DNA from: Gavia stellata
Taxonomy: Eukaryota > Chordata > Aves > Gaviiformes > Gaviidae
Assembly (NCBI RefSeq): GCF_030936135.1
Contig: NC_082632.1
Span: 248,001 to 312,000, forward strand
Direction: 5' to 3'
DNA length: 64,000 nucleotides
A program made the position numbers and the translations under genes. Every line of letters begins with the position of its first letter. Positions within the stretch are counted from its first letter, which is position 1. The notes beneath the pieces are model-generated. The model searched no databases. It was given only the letters and a program-made list of their open reading frames with translations, and was not told the origin of the DNA. This document shows positions 23,401 to 35,163 of the stretch, piece after piece.

Positions 23401-23507
23401 AAGTCTCAGGCAACATGAACTTGGAGAGCTGTGGGATGGTGAAAGCCAACCGGATCAACTCTGAGACCTGCAAGTGGATCTGCGAGAGGGAAGCCATTGA
23501 GATATGA
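20496..23507 (+). pseudogene. Gene D: decayed KLRB1-like lectin receptor
   Basis: Recognisable exons: 20496-20595 (cytoplasmic, EDDGGYIFMTKLKV), 21132-21224 (membrane, AAVLLLLSLFLASAVIFLSI), 22866-23018 and about 23171-23278 (lectin domain), and 23396-23507 (last exon, CKWICEREAIEI then stop). The first lectin exon is 153 bases instead of the 155 in genes B and H; two bases are missing just after the KKD codons, which brings TGA into frame. The middle exon has a further frame change before YIWIGL, its acceptor position reads GG instead of AG, and its donor position reads GA. A stalk exon is not clear; one candidate contains NWEEMQSCIK. AATAAA motifs follow at 23718. This looks like a pseudogene; an assembly error could explain one lesion but hardly all. 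Confidence 0.8.
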
Positions 23508-23717
23508 AGCAATGTGGGAAGCACTGTGGGTGCTTCCAGAGAAGCTGATATAAAACCTGCACAGAAAAACATTGGAAAAAAACCCTTCAATCCCTTACTC
23601 CTTGGTAGGAGGAGGAAAGAAACAACAGCTTGGATGGAGTTGAGTTTCCTAGATGGCTTGATCGGTCACCCTTCTCTGCTAGTCCCCCCACCCTTTAAAC
23701 TTTTGTCCCTGTTTTAA

Positions 23718-23728
23718 AATAAAATAAA
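23718..23728 (+). promoter_or_regulatory. Two overlapping polyadenylation signals after gene D
   Basis: AATAAAATAAA lies about 210 bases after the stop of the last exon of the gene D relic. Confidence 0.5.
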
Positions 23729-25021
23729 AAGGAGCAGAAACCTGCAGAACTACCTATAAAGCACCACAGGACCCCACCACCCCTGGAAAATGCTGGCAGA
23801 TGGTTGTTACCACTCATACCCAACCTTGCCAATTAAAAGCTTGCTCGGGCAACTTACGGCCTCATGGCTCAGCCCGTCTGCTATTGCCAAAATATCTGCG
23901 ATGGATGAAAAAGATGGATGAAAGCATAACTAGCCCTCCCTTGACCTTCTACTATAACACAAACTCTTTCCGCCTCAATTTCGCAAAGCTTTGTGCAATT
24001 GCTAAAATCCGTAATCGTGGTGTAACCAACCCTCTGGACCAGTAAAAGGAAGAAAACGCATAACGAGTTACTAAATAGGGGGTTGAAATATTTAACAGTG
24101 ACTCCTAGCAAACCTCCACCACCAATATTGTATTCTTCCAGGGGCTACGGGATGCTAAAAACCTCACTGTGCCATCACATTGGGTGGCAAAGAGCGTGAT
24201 ACCCGAGGAGAGGTCCATCTTTGGAGTGCCTGTATTACGGGTAAGCCTCAACAAAAATCAGGTGATTTGGATTATTTCTGTAACTGGAGCATTAAGCAGC
24301 AGTTGTTGTATTTCAAGTTAAAGCATCTAGTGGTCTGACAATAAATTCTAATTCTTCAATACTTATGCAGGGTGCATTATTTCCCTTTTTCCTAATAAAA
24401 ACAACGATAGCAGCAACCCCATCACTACCTTCCAAGCCAAGTTGACAATGAGGTTGCCTCATCCCAGCCCGAGCAAAGGAGGAAGATAATTTCTGGCTGC
24501 TTTTTTTCCTTTCCCCTTGCTATTTCATGCAAAAAAATCTCACAGCTCACTTGAAGGGTCACAAACAACGCCAAAATTTGGGAATTGGAAGTACCAAGCA
24601 CACAAAAAAGCACCCCAAGCTTGCACTCCTGCAGCCATACGGTCACAAGACGTGGGCGAAGGACAAAGCAATCTCACACCAGAGATGTCCTTTCTGCTGC
24701 ACCTCAAATTTTGGCCTTTCTGGTAGTGGACGATAATTTCTCAGTAGAGACACAACTAGTAAGTTTGACCAAAAGGCATCCTGCGAGTGCCTGCCACGAA
24801 AAGCCACATCCTTTGCCGCCTCGCAGAGCAGGAGACAACCAAGATGCTGCCAGGGACGGAAACCAGCGCAGGGCTTCGCGTGCGTTTGTTTTGGTGGGTT
24901 TTTTTTACTCCCAGCTGAAAAAGGAGATGAGATTTAAAGACAATACCTCGTTCTTCCTCAAAAGCCAGTGAGGGGGACAAGTCGGCGACCGGCTGCCGCT
25001 CGCTGCCAGGACCGTGCCGCA
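23729..25021. other. Intergenic before gene E, with one exon-like segment
   Basis: No gene is supported. One exon-like segment at 24142-24240 is listed separately. The 60 bases before the start of gene E are moderately GC-rich and probably its 5' untranslated region. No TATA box is seen. Confidence 0.45.
24142..24240 (+). other. Orphan exon-like segment, 33 open codons
   Basis: A pyrimidine-rich acceptor (TATTCTTCCAG) and a strong donor (CGG|GTAAGC) bracket exactly 99 bases that are open in phase 0 and contain NLTVPSHWVAK and SIFGVPVLR. I do not recognise the sequence. It could be an exon of an unplaced plus-strand gene, an alternative upstream exon of E, or chance. Confidence 0.3.
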
Positions 25022-28000
25022 ATGAGGGGAGCCGTCATCTTCTCGGCGTTCGTGGGTGAGTGAAGGGATTTCGGAGACCGGGCTGGGGTGGCAGCAAAGC
25101 TGGATGAGGGAGAGCTTGGAAAGTTTTCACCGTCTTCTCCTGGGCAGAGCGTTTCTCCAACCCATTCTTCACCACTGGCCATGGAGACTCGTGCAACCCC
25201 TTCTCCATGAAAACCCTCTCCCAGTCACCGATTCCATCAATTTTTGTCCTCTCCACCAGAAAGGAGACTTTTCTCCTCTCCACCCCTTTGCTCTGCCAGC
25301 CTCTTTGCTCCGGAGCAATATTTGAGGTGGAGAGGATGCAAAAGCAGCCCCGCACAGCCAACGTGAGCTCAAATATCTCAAAGAAACCTGAATTTGCTCT
25401 GATAAATCCATAATCTCCAGCAAGGGTCGTTTGTTCAGTTCATCCTTAGCAAGAAGGTAAATCTGACGCTGCCCAAAAGTTCCCTTGGGACTCAGTGGAG
25501 GAGGAAGAAATTGGAGGGGACACCTGGAAAATGTAAATATTGCTCAGTCCCACCTGGTGCACCCAATGCCTTGTCCATCTAAGTGAGCAGAGAGGCATGA
25601 GCTGACCCGGGTGGGAAACATTCCCCCAGATCTTGGGCCCCGAATCCAGATTTTTGGCAGTAACTTGAAGGCATCCACACAAAGTTCCCACCCACGATCT
25701 CCTTTCTCATCCCTCCCCACTTGCAGGTGCTGTTGCCACCATCTCCGTAGCCCCGCTGAAGAACCCGATTTGGGTTTCCCCTGGGGATAAAGCCGTCCTG
25801 CCTGTCTCCCTCCAGCTCCTCAATCCCACCTGGGATTTCTACCATCTCAAGTGGAGCTTCCTGACAGGGGATCGCCCGGTTTTGATTTACACGATGGAGA
25901 GGTGCAACCAGACCCTCACAACCTCCGGGCAACAGTGCCAACATAGGATGGAGGTGGGAGACTCCTACAAGCCAAGGGCAAATATCAGCTACAATGCCTC
26001 ACTGGTGCTCCAGGACGCCCGGCCAGACGATGCTGGGGTTTACGAGTTGACGGTGCAGGGCCTGGACGTGGCACGCACCATGCAGGTCACACTGATTTTG
26101 CAAGGTAATTATGGCTATGGGGGGGGTCCCACCAAATCCCGCGGGGTGGGGAGGTGCAACGAGTAAACGGTAGGTTTTGAAAGCCCAGGAGAAGGTTTTT
26201 CTAGAGACTAAATGCTTGCTGAGTCTGGCCAAAATGCAAAAATTAATGATAATTTAAAAGAAAAACAGCTAGACTGTCAAGACAAAGACTCCACTGATTT
26301 ACAGTGGAGTCTTTATCTGCCACGTGCTGTGGGATGGGATGAGACGGGATGATGTTTGGGGTGAAGCATCGCCTCATGCTCACCCCATTCCTGCACTGGC
26401 ATCCCAGTCTTTAAAAGCTCTTTGCAAACGGAGAGCCTCTCCTTTCCACGCACAGGTACCTTCTCCCCGTTATTCCTCTCCAGCAACTCAGCCCGTGCCC
26501 ACCTCAACCAGACGGCACTGCTCTCCTTCTCCCTCCGGTCCCCCAGCTCAGGTTGGACCTTCATCCACATCACTTGGGAGCTCATCAGCAGCCCCAGGAA
26601 CCGTCCCATCCTCACCTACACCCTGGACGGTTGCACGGGGGAAGCCCAGAACTGGTGGGGGTGGAACTGCAGCATCTCCCGGACAGTGGACGGGGGGTAC
26701 GGGCAGCGGGTGGACATCCAACCAAATGGCGCCCTGGCCCTCCGGGATGTGCAGGACGAGGACGCGGGGACCTACCTGGTGACTGTGCGAGCCCCAGCGG
26801 GGTTGGCTTGCATGGCTGTCAACCTGTCCGTGAGCAGAGGTAACCTAGGGAAGGGGGGTGGAAAAAAAAAATAAAATAAATAAACGCACATTTAGACCCA
26901 TTTAGAGGTGGGGAGAAGATGGAGCGAAGGCGAGAAATGGCGCTAACGGGAGAGGAAAATGCAGGAATAGGGGAAAAAAAAAGTGCTAAACCGTGGGATG
27001 AGAAGAAACAAAAATAAAACAGAGCAGAAAGGCCTGCTAGAAAAAAAAAAAAAAGCAAGTTTCGGCCCGTCTTTGTTTTAGTGCCGCAGCAGAACAGAAA
27101 CATAGAGCTTCAGCAGAATAAGTTTGCCCTGGGGTCGTTTTTCAGAGGAAGCAAGAGAGAACAAGCAAATTCAAAAACCCACAGGCATAGTGAGCTGCAG
27201 CCAGGGAAAGCCGAGTGTTTGGGGTTTGTTTTTTTCAGATTTTTTTGTGTTTTTTTTTTTTAAAAAAGAGGTGTCAGGCGGCTACATCTCATCACGGACA
27301 TACAGAAAGTGCCAAACCCTTGACACTTTATAACAACGGGGAGCATTTTTACGGTGCTACAACCCACAAAAGCAAAGTTAGAGACCAGCCGAGCCAACAG
27401 CAAGGCACACCCCACCACTAAGTCCCATTTCACTACCAAAATCCTCATCTTTTCACCCATCCTTTATACCTGTGCCCTGGCTTGCAGATACGCTGGCGGT
27501 GGAGGGGCTGAGCATCCTCGGCATCATCCGGATGGCTACTGCCGGCATCGTGCTCTGCCTCCTGGCTCTCATCTTGGGAGAGGTGGGTGATAAAACACCA
27601 GAATTCAGTCAAAAAAATCACTCTTTTTGTCCCGTAAAGCCAAAAATCTTGGAGACAATTAATTTACTTCAAGGTTTTACTTCCTCTCCAATTCCCAAAG
27701 GCGGAAAAGGGAGAGGAAACATGTTGATCAGCACAATTAATTTGGGGATGAGCATATCAAAAAGGGAATAGTGATCAGCATCCCCATCACGCCTTCGAGA
27801 CTGGAGGGATTTGCTCAGCGAAGACGGGGGCTGCAATAAAACTGGGGCTGCGGGTGGGTTTGCGGCAGCGTGGCTGGTCCCCAGTCCCCAGGTAAGGAGG
27901 GACATGGGGACACATTGGGGTGAGCGGAGACGGAGCTGTCATCCCTCTCGTCTCCTCCCCAGCACGTGTTTTGGCGTGGGGACAAGCTGGAAAAGACCCC

Positions 28001-28052
28001 GGGTGGCACCTGCCACCAGCCCCAACCTCCTCCTGGGGACAACTCTGGATGA
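25022..28052 (+). CDS. Gene E: receptor with two atypical Ig-like domains
   Basis: Five exons, 326 residues: 25022-25055 (start of signal peptide, MRGAVIFSAFV), 25727-26104 (Ig-like domain 1), 26456-26839 (Ig-like domain 2), 27488-27582 (membrane) and 27963-28052 (short tail). Both domains end in the DAGVY/DAGTY F-strand signature but lack the canonical B- and F-strand cysteines. Instead each has a Cys pair in the C'-D region (MERC and QQC; DGC and WNC) and a similar W-x-x-x...YT core, so they look like duplicates. Several N-glycosylation sites are present. The membrane segment LSILGIIRMATAGIVLCLLA contains Arg, as in receptors that pair with adaptor chains. The tail has no tyrosine motif. 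The disulfide-free fold recalls SLAM/CD2-type N-domains, but I cannot name the family. AATAAA lies at 28459. Confidence 0.8.
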
Positions 28053-29719
28053 AGAAGCCACCAAGGATGGAGGCAGAAGGCACTGAACCCCCCTGACTTG
28101 TTGGTTTGCCCACAAATCAGACCATCGTCTGCAACCTTAAACACTGAGCAAGAACTACTTATAATAATTAAAAAAAATATAGGTTTTGGAGCCGTTTCCC
28201 CCCAAATTATTAGCTGGGCTTCCCATGCTGTCCATCCAGACCCTCCTCGCTTTTATCTACCCATCGTCATGGGGAGATGCCTCCTGTTTGCTTTTTTTTG
28301 CCCTTTTTTGCAAGTGAAAGTGTCCAACGCTTTGAGCCCAAGGTGCGGGGGAGCTCCCAAGACACCCCACAGTTGTTAATCCTATTAATTATACACCTGA
28401 AAAGGATTCGTCCCAATATCCCCCCAGCCAGCTGCTCTTCAGCCGAGAAAATAATTGCAATAAAAATAATGATTTCAGCACTCAGGCTCTGTTAGATCTA
28501 AAAGCAGACATGGGATCAGAGGTTCCTTTAGGTTTCTCTCGTTATCGGGACGTTAAAGCAAGCCGTTCCCTCAGACGGGGAATTGTGAATGTGTTTTCTC
28601 ACCAGCTCGTGGTACATGACCTAAACCCCGTTAGGTTTTCCCGGCCCTTGGCGCGTGGTTTGGGTTGTGTCCCCACCTCGTGGCTGACGGCTCGAATTCA
28701 ACGGCTTCTCGTGGGAACGGGGTTGGAAAGGCAATTTGGGAGAAATCTCTGCCTTTTTGAGATTTATCAAAAGATGGGTTACCCCAGCTTTGCATTTAAC
28801 CTCTTTGGAGCAGTTTCCAGCAGCCGTCTTCATCCCCAGCTTGGGTTCATTTCCGTTGAAGTTGGGGTTTTATGCTGAAAGCAGAAAAAACACGGGCAGC
28901 TCCAGGGTGATTCATACCCCCATAAGCAGGGGATCAACCAAGAGATCCAACTCTTAATGAGCCCGATCCCACCCTGAAGGCAAAATCCGGCTTAGGAAAG
29001 TATGTTATACCTCCTCTTTTATTTTTTCGGGGAGCATCACCGGTCTTTTTGTCACTCCCCTTTCCCAAAGAGGATTTTTAACGCTGCATTTTGAGCATTT
29101 GCAAGAGCGCAAGCCCCCAGTCTCCCGCAAATTTGCCTCTAGAAAAACCAAACCAAAGCCGACTGTGATTTTTCTAGCCGAACACAACAGGTTTTGTGTT
29201 TCCCTGCATCACCAGCTCCGTTTTTCTCACCTCTCTGCAGTGGGATGGCAGCAGCGCTAAGACCCAAAGAGCTGCTAGAAAACATGCCCAAAATTAACTG
29301 GCATCCTGCAAATTGCAAGCACATCACATCCTTCCTCTTTGCTGCTGGCTAAAAGCAGGTAGGAAAGATAAAAATATATATATATTAGTCCGTGCCAGCG
29401 ATAGCACTGCTCTGGCACTGGGAGGAGGAGGAGCGTGCTTTCCTCAACGGGTGAAGACCTTCAGGCACCTTCTTTTCTTGCCCCAAGCTGCTCCACACCT
29501 TAAAAAAAAGCAGCTTTGCTTTCGGAAACAGCTCTTTGTGGGCTGCCGCAGCTGATGGAAGAGCAGAGTGAAGAGACACCAACAGCCGGGGCGCAACAGC
29601 GAACGTTGGGGGTTTTAGCTGTGACTCCAGACACAAAACCCACAACTATTACTGGTCTCCGAGCTCGCTTTTGCTCCAGGGGGGAGAAAAAAACCAACCC
29701 TCAGTTGGCCTGAACCTTA
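28053..29719. other. Intergenic between E and F
   Basis: It contains the 3' untranslated region of E (AATAAA at 28459-28464) and otherwise no supported gene. Short frames on both strands lack splice context or family motifs. Confidence 0.5.
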
Positions 29720-32700
29720 ATGCCTCAAAGGCAGGGAGCGGCCGTGGCACTGACCACGGTCTGTGCCAAGCCAGATGTGCCACCGCGCTCAGCTCCTGGC
29801 AGCTGCGGGAAGCTTTCCGGTAAGTGAATTTGCTCGGTGCCGTTGCACAGCGGGTGCTGGGCTCCTCCCGACCTCACGGGATTTCTGCTCGGTGATGGAG
29901 GGGGTTTGGAGGAGCGGGTTTCTTTTCCATAGCCGGATTTTCTTGGAAAGGGGGGGGGGGGGGAAATACAGCCAACCCCCAAGGACACCGCTACCCCTCT
30001 GTGCAGAACTTTGTGTGCTTTTTAGTTTTTTCCAATGCTGAGCAGGAGTCGTGCAGCAACCGGCAAACTCTCCCCATCTCTTGGAGCATCCCAAGGGCTT
30101 TGCCTTGGGTTCTTCCCTTCCCTAGGGCACCTGCGGGTGCAGCAAGGGGAGGAGAGGCACTGAGCTCCCGGCTCCGAGGCTTTGCAGGTTTGCTCCCTAC
30201 GGCTTCCCTGGACAAGGGAGCAAGGAGTCTTGGTTTTCTCAGCTCCATCGCTCCCGCAGACACTCGGCAAGGTTTTCTCGCTACACAGAGCGACATGGCT
30301 GCTGAAACAAAGGCTGTTAAACAGGACAAAAGACCACAGAAGAGCTGCTTCCTCCCTCACTCCCAGTATGGGTTCTGTTGCAGGTCCTTGGTGGTACTGG
30401 GCGCTGCTGGGAGCTGTATGGGTCGGGACCGCGGTCCTGGCGGGTGTCGTGCCGTGGTTGCTGCAGCAACACGGTGAGTGGCAGGGTCTGACATTCAAAA
30501 TGGTGAAAGTCTCCCCAAATCCATCACATCCCAGCCCCTGCCTGGGCTGGAGCAGATTTCTCCCCTATTTCTAGCAGGGAGCAACTCCTGGGCCACTCCT
30601 GCCCCTGGCAGTGGCTATCCCCGATGGGCAGGAGGGGTAAAGCCACCAGTATGTCCCCCACGGACATGCATGGGCTGATTTACATGTTTTTGGAGCCTGT
30701 GCTGATAGAGGTCCCTTTCTCCACCCTGACGGCTACTGCAAAGACCCCAGGGGTGCCCCCCAAAGAGCCCTGTCCCCGGGCAGCACCTTGCTCCATCATC
30801 CCCAAGGGCTGCTTTGCACCGGGGTTTCACCCCAGCAGTTGCATCCTCCAGCCTCAACAGCAGCACGATGCTGCGGGTCAAATCCGTCCTCATTTCACGT
30901 GGAAACGATCCCATCCCAAACCAGGGAATGGAGGCCCCGGCCAACACATGCTCCTGGGAAAGCTGCCTGACCAACACCAGCCGATGGGACATCGCGGAGT
31001 TCAAATGCTCCCTGGATTGCTTCCAGCTGCGGCTGTGCGAGCAAAGAAGCCACCATGCAACAGGTACCGTGGCTCAGCATCACCCACAGCTTGAGTTTGT
31101 GGATGGAGACCCCACCTTGTTAGGGGTGCTCCCTTTCCGCATGGGAGTGGGGAACAACAAAGCCAGGAACATTGGGAAAGCACCCCAAGACCCCCCAGTC
31201 CTCCCCAACTGCTGCCCCATCCACATCACCCTCTCTCCCTGCACCACCCCATGCCCTCAACGCCTTCCTCTGTTGCTCCTCTTGCTTTCCCCCCATACCA
31301 GGGGAGATTTTTCCAGCATGGCCACAGCCCACATTTTCCAAAAATGCACCCGGAGGGGCTCAAAGGGCAGGAAAAGCCTCGAGTGTCCCAGGGGGGTTGC
31401 AAGAGCCTGGTGCCCCCAGCTCTGCCCCTTGCCCCGTGGCACCCAGGGGGACAAAGGACCACTCATACTCATCCTCTGCCGCAGGCATCTCGGCTTGCCA
31501 GCTGTCCCGCAGGCTGGCAGCCGTTTGCAGCCAAGTGCTACTGGGTTTCCACAAAACCCAAAACCTGGGAGGAGGTGGCGATCGACTGTTCGGACCAGCA
31601 ATCTCAGCTGGTCATGCTGGAGAGCGTGGAGGAGAAGGTAAATAACTTGGGGAGGGAGAAAGGCTCGAGCGTTGCCCCTGCATTTGGCTTTTTTAAGCTT
31701 TGCTTTCTACAAAAAGCCACACAACCTCCAGACTGTGGCTGAACTTTCCTTCCTGGCTTGCAAAGTGCCCAAGCCCACACTGCCAGGAGGGATTTCAGGC
31801 GGAAAAAACCCCCCACAACACATAAATCCGAGCTTAGGGGAAGTTAAGGGAGGAGGGCAAAACCATGCTGCCCCACACACGGGCTGCCAGGCTCCTTTAT
31901 CACCCCAAAAAATGCTGTCTCCCTGCCCATCACCCCCAGACTGCTCTCCCACCTCTTTCAAAGCTCCCACCGACCTCTCCAGCCCCCAGTCTGCAGCTGG
32001 GAAGTGCCAAGCTCATCCCAGACCGGATCCCCATGGGCAGGATCAGGTCTCCACCCCAGGCGATTGGCTCTGAGCCTCCATCCCTCCTCTCCCAGGCTTT
32101 CGTCGGGGAGATGATCGAAAAAACCTCCAGAGCCTGGATGGGGCTGAGCATCAACCGGACAAGAGGGAAAGAGTGGATATGGTGGAATGGATCCCCTTTA
32201 CAGAAAGCCTTGTGAGTGCCTCCCCGTTCCAGTTCACGAGTAGGTTGCCGTAACCACATCCCAGGGGAAATATTTTGCAGCCCCATGCTCACCACAGACC
32301 TGGCTGCTCCCAAAATCCCTCTGGAGCCAGCAGCAACACTCATGGAAGCAAATTAAACCAGAGCAACACGGGTTCAGTCTCTGCAGCCCAGCTGCTAAAC
32401 AGGGAGAAAAGAGGAAAAAGCAATTAAGCCGTTACTGTTATTTTACGCCCAAATGCAAAGGGAAATTTCAATCCCTTAAAAAGCAAGAAGATTGCCCCAG
32501 TGGTGATATTTTTCAGGCAGGGGTGCTGTCATAGCCACAGTGACCCCAGTATGTAGAAAAAAAGCAGTTTCTGATAGAGCTAATATTTATTAGACAAGTA
32601 GTACACACATGGGGGTCTGGGGAGGAGAAGCAAGTTCTCAGGGAGCACAGGCTCCTCCGACACTTCTGCTTCCCTGACGCAGCTGGAAGAACAAGAGGCA

Positions 32701-32984
32701 AATGGGTGGTACATTCCCCTGCTCGCAGCTGAGCTGACAACTGCTGCCGTGGTTCATGTTTTGGGGGGGAAAAACACACACTAAGGAGATAAAATAGTTA
32801 CTGGGAACACCGCGTCCAAGTGCATGACGCCAGGCTGATTGCCATCACGGTGCTCTCTAGGTCTCCCGTGCTGGATTCCACAGAGGGGGACGCTTGTGCC
32901 GCGATTTGGAGGGATCAGCTGCGCTCCCACATCTGCAGCACCCCGTTGCACTGGATTTGCCAGAAAGAGGCCACCGAGATTTAA
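29720..32984 (+). CDS. Gene F: KLRB1-like lectin receptor, damaged or alternatively spliced
   Basis: Exons: 29720-29819 (cytoplasmic, same 100-base length as in D), 30384-30473 (membrane, WALLGAVWVGTAVLAGVV), 30836-31063 (long Cys-rich stalk), 31485-31637, 32096-32211 and 32861-32984 (lectin domain). The domain shows KCYWVS, TWEEVAIDC, AWMGLSI, WIWWNG and HWICQKEATEI. The first lectin exon is 153 bases, not 155: two bases are missing where other genes read CxLCP, so normal splicing shifts the frame. An internal acceptor (GTCCCGCAG) at 31512 would restore phase 1 and give a 260-residue protein lacking only the first Cys-Pro segment. The cytoplasmic exon has no tyrosine, so no ITIM. AATAAA lies at 33414. 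Transcript data are needed to tell a working short form from a pseudogene. Confidence 0.7.
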
Positions 32985-33502
32985 AGCCAGAAGAAACAAC
33001 ACGAGGAACAACAGGACGGACTCGACGCTGGGCAATTTGCCGGGATGCTAAAACACATCCCAGAACAGCGGTTCGGCGGCTCCTCGCCGAGGCTGGGGTC
33101 TTCTCCCAAGCGCTGGCCAGGAGGACCCCAAAGTAACTCTGCTTCGTTTCTCCATTTTGCATTTCTGCCCCTCGCCTCCACCTCCTCCAAATCCCCCCAA
33201 AACCAAAAGACACCAAAGCCAGCAGGATTGAGCTTTGCAGCATGGCAGCTGCCGGCAAAGCAGGGAGTTTTCCAAGCCTCCTGAATATTCCCAAGTCCCT
33301 CTGCAACTGCAAAAGCTAGAAAGACATTAGTGTTCAGACTACAGTAAGGATCCTTTGATCACGGCTCCGTGTCATCATCATGAGGAGTTTCTAGTTTTAT
33401 AAGCTAAAATTGAAATAAATATGTACCATCAAGACACCCACTACCATGTCGTGTGGGGTTAATAGCATCTTGTGGTTGATTTCCTCTGCCGAGGGGGAAA
33501 TT

Positions 33503-35163
33503 TCAGGTGAAATTCAGAAGGATTTCTGAATTCTTCTGAATCCCGCTGAGGCGCTTTTGCGGGTGGCTGCAGAGAGAGTATTTCATCCGGGAGCACCAGT
33601 CGCTGCTGATCCCATCAAGGTTGATATAGGCACATTGTCCCTTGCCCCGGACATCGAACCTGCACCAAACAGGAGAAGGAAAATTCAAAGGAAAGCAAAC
33701 AGGTTGCTGTCAGCCTCAGATCAGCATCTGAGCATCTCCCACATGGGTTAACGGTGCTGCAAGGAGCGGGGACCACCCTTCCCAGCAAGCAACCCGCCCC
33801 ACGCAGAACAAAAACTGCCTCCCACTCCGTAAAGGAGGGAATATTTTCAGTTGCTTGGTCCCAGGGGGTTCATCTGGGGATGCCCTCAAGCCCCTGCCAG
33901 CATCTGCGTCGCACAAATCCATGGACTGCGGTCCAAGCGCTTTAGCTCAAGCAAGGAAAGTGGTGTTTAATTGCTCCCACCTCATTAAATTTATATGTAT
34001 ATAATGTGTCTTCTTGCATTCAGTCCCTGACCCATCTCAGCCCAGGACATGGTTAAGTTCTCCAGAAGAAGACGGGACGTACTGGTTTTTGAAGAGAGAC
34101 CCGTTGAACCATTTCCAAGGTTCAGAGCCTTCCCTTCTGAGACCGACCCAGTAGTGCAAGGAGCTCCCATAGCGCAAGAGGAAACGCTAGCGGAGGAAAA
34201 AGCAAGCTTCGTAAGTATCTTCGCTCTACACCCTCCACGGGAATCCCAAATCTGCTTCCCAAAAGCCATTGGCACATGAGTTCCTCAGGCATTTCTCATT
34301 TACCAGCTCCTCCTGGGTGTCAATGGTGGCCAAGTGGGCTCCAAGAGAAAGGCAAAAGATCTGACTGCTGTTCCAACCCGCTTCGTCCTCCACAAAGTAA
34401 AAGCACTTCTCCCCGTACCCAATCCCATTTTCCTGGCAGCTGGAAAGGATGGGAGAGGGGCAGGATGGACAGGATGGGCATTTCTTAGCTGGAAATAAGC
34501 AGAACACATCCTGGTGACTTATGCCGCTGGGTTTTCTCCAGGGGAGGAGAGGACTTTGGTGGTGGGTACCTCCATCCTCAGCCACTTACCCGCCAGCGCG
34601 ATGATGGTGAGGAGCAATGCTGCTACGACCACAGTGACCCCGATGGGGACCTTTTTATCTTTAATGCACTTGAGGCTAAAACCTGGGGACAGACCGCACA
34701 GAAGAGGCACAGCCAGCAAACCCACGGCACAAAGAGCACCCTAGGCTCCCCGCAGCTCTTGTATTCCCCCCCATGGTTGCCTTCAACATCTTTAAATACA
34801 GCCACAAAGCACGTGGGGGGCCACAGTGGGGTGCAGGCTCAGTTCAGGGGGTGCATTCCACTGCTTTCATCAGCTTCCAAGGATTTTTAGGGCTGCCTGA
34901 CCTCATTGCATCCTCTCCAGCCCCCCCCCACCCACAAGAGATGGGCATCGTCCTGCAGAGCCACAGCTTGGGCTGCCCCGCGCCTCCCGCAGCTTGCAAA
35001 CAGCTTTGCCTTTCTTACACCCTCCTCCCCCTCACCCCAGCTATTTTAACTACACTTTAGCTGCCCACGTAACGCTAAGCCCAGCCACGACTGCCGAAAC
35101 AAGGTCTCCAAAACAAGACAAGTGCTTACTGGTCCCTTCCTCTGCTCTCTGCTGCGAGGGCAT
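33503..35163 (-). CDS. Gene G: CLEC2/B-Lec-like type II C-type lectin
   Basis: Five exons, 190 residues: 35130-35163 (MPSQQRAEEGT), 34590-34682 (membrane, VTVVVAALLLTIIALA), 34304-34488, 34083-34186 and 33503-33659. Phases are 1,1,0,2 as in A, C and I. The domain shows IGYGEKCFYFVEDEAGW, LGAHLATIDTQEEL, HYWVGLRREG, WKWFNGS and CAYINLDGIS. Before the domain is a Cys-rich stretch (KKCPSCPSCPSP), and the usual Cys-Pro-x-x-Trp start is replaced by SCQENGIGYG, so disulfide pairing at the domain start is uncertain. The first ATG before a phase-1 donor was taken as the start; the frame is open further upstream to an ATG at 35289. The gene is tail-to-tail with F, about 520 bases between stop codons. 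Confidence 0.87.

Noticed and set aside
30650-30750. Tyrosine-containing frame (MHGLIYMFLEP) as cytoplasmic exon of gene F
   Set aside because: It lies after the membrane exon and before the stalk exon, so it cannot encode the N-terminal tail of a type II protein; the 29720 exon fits phase and length better.
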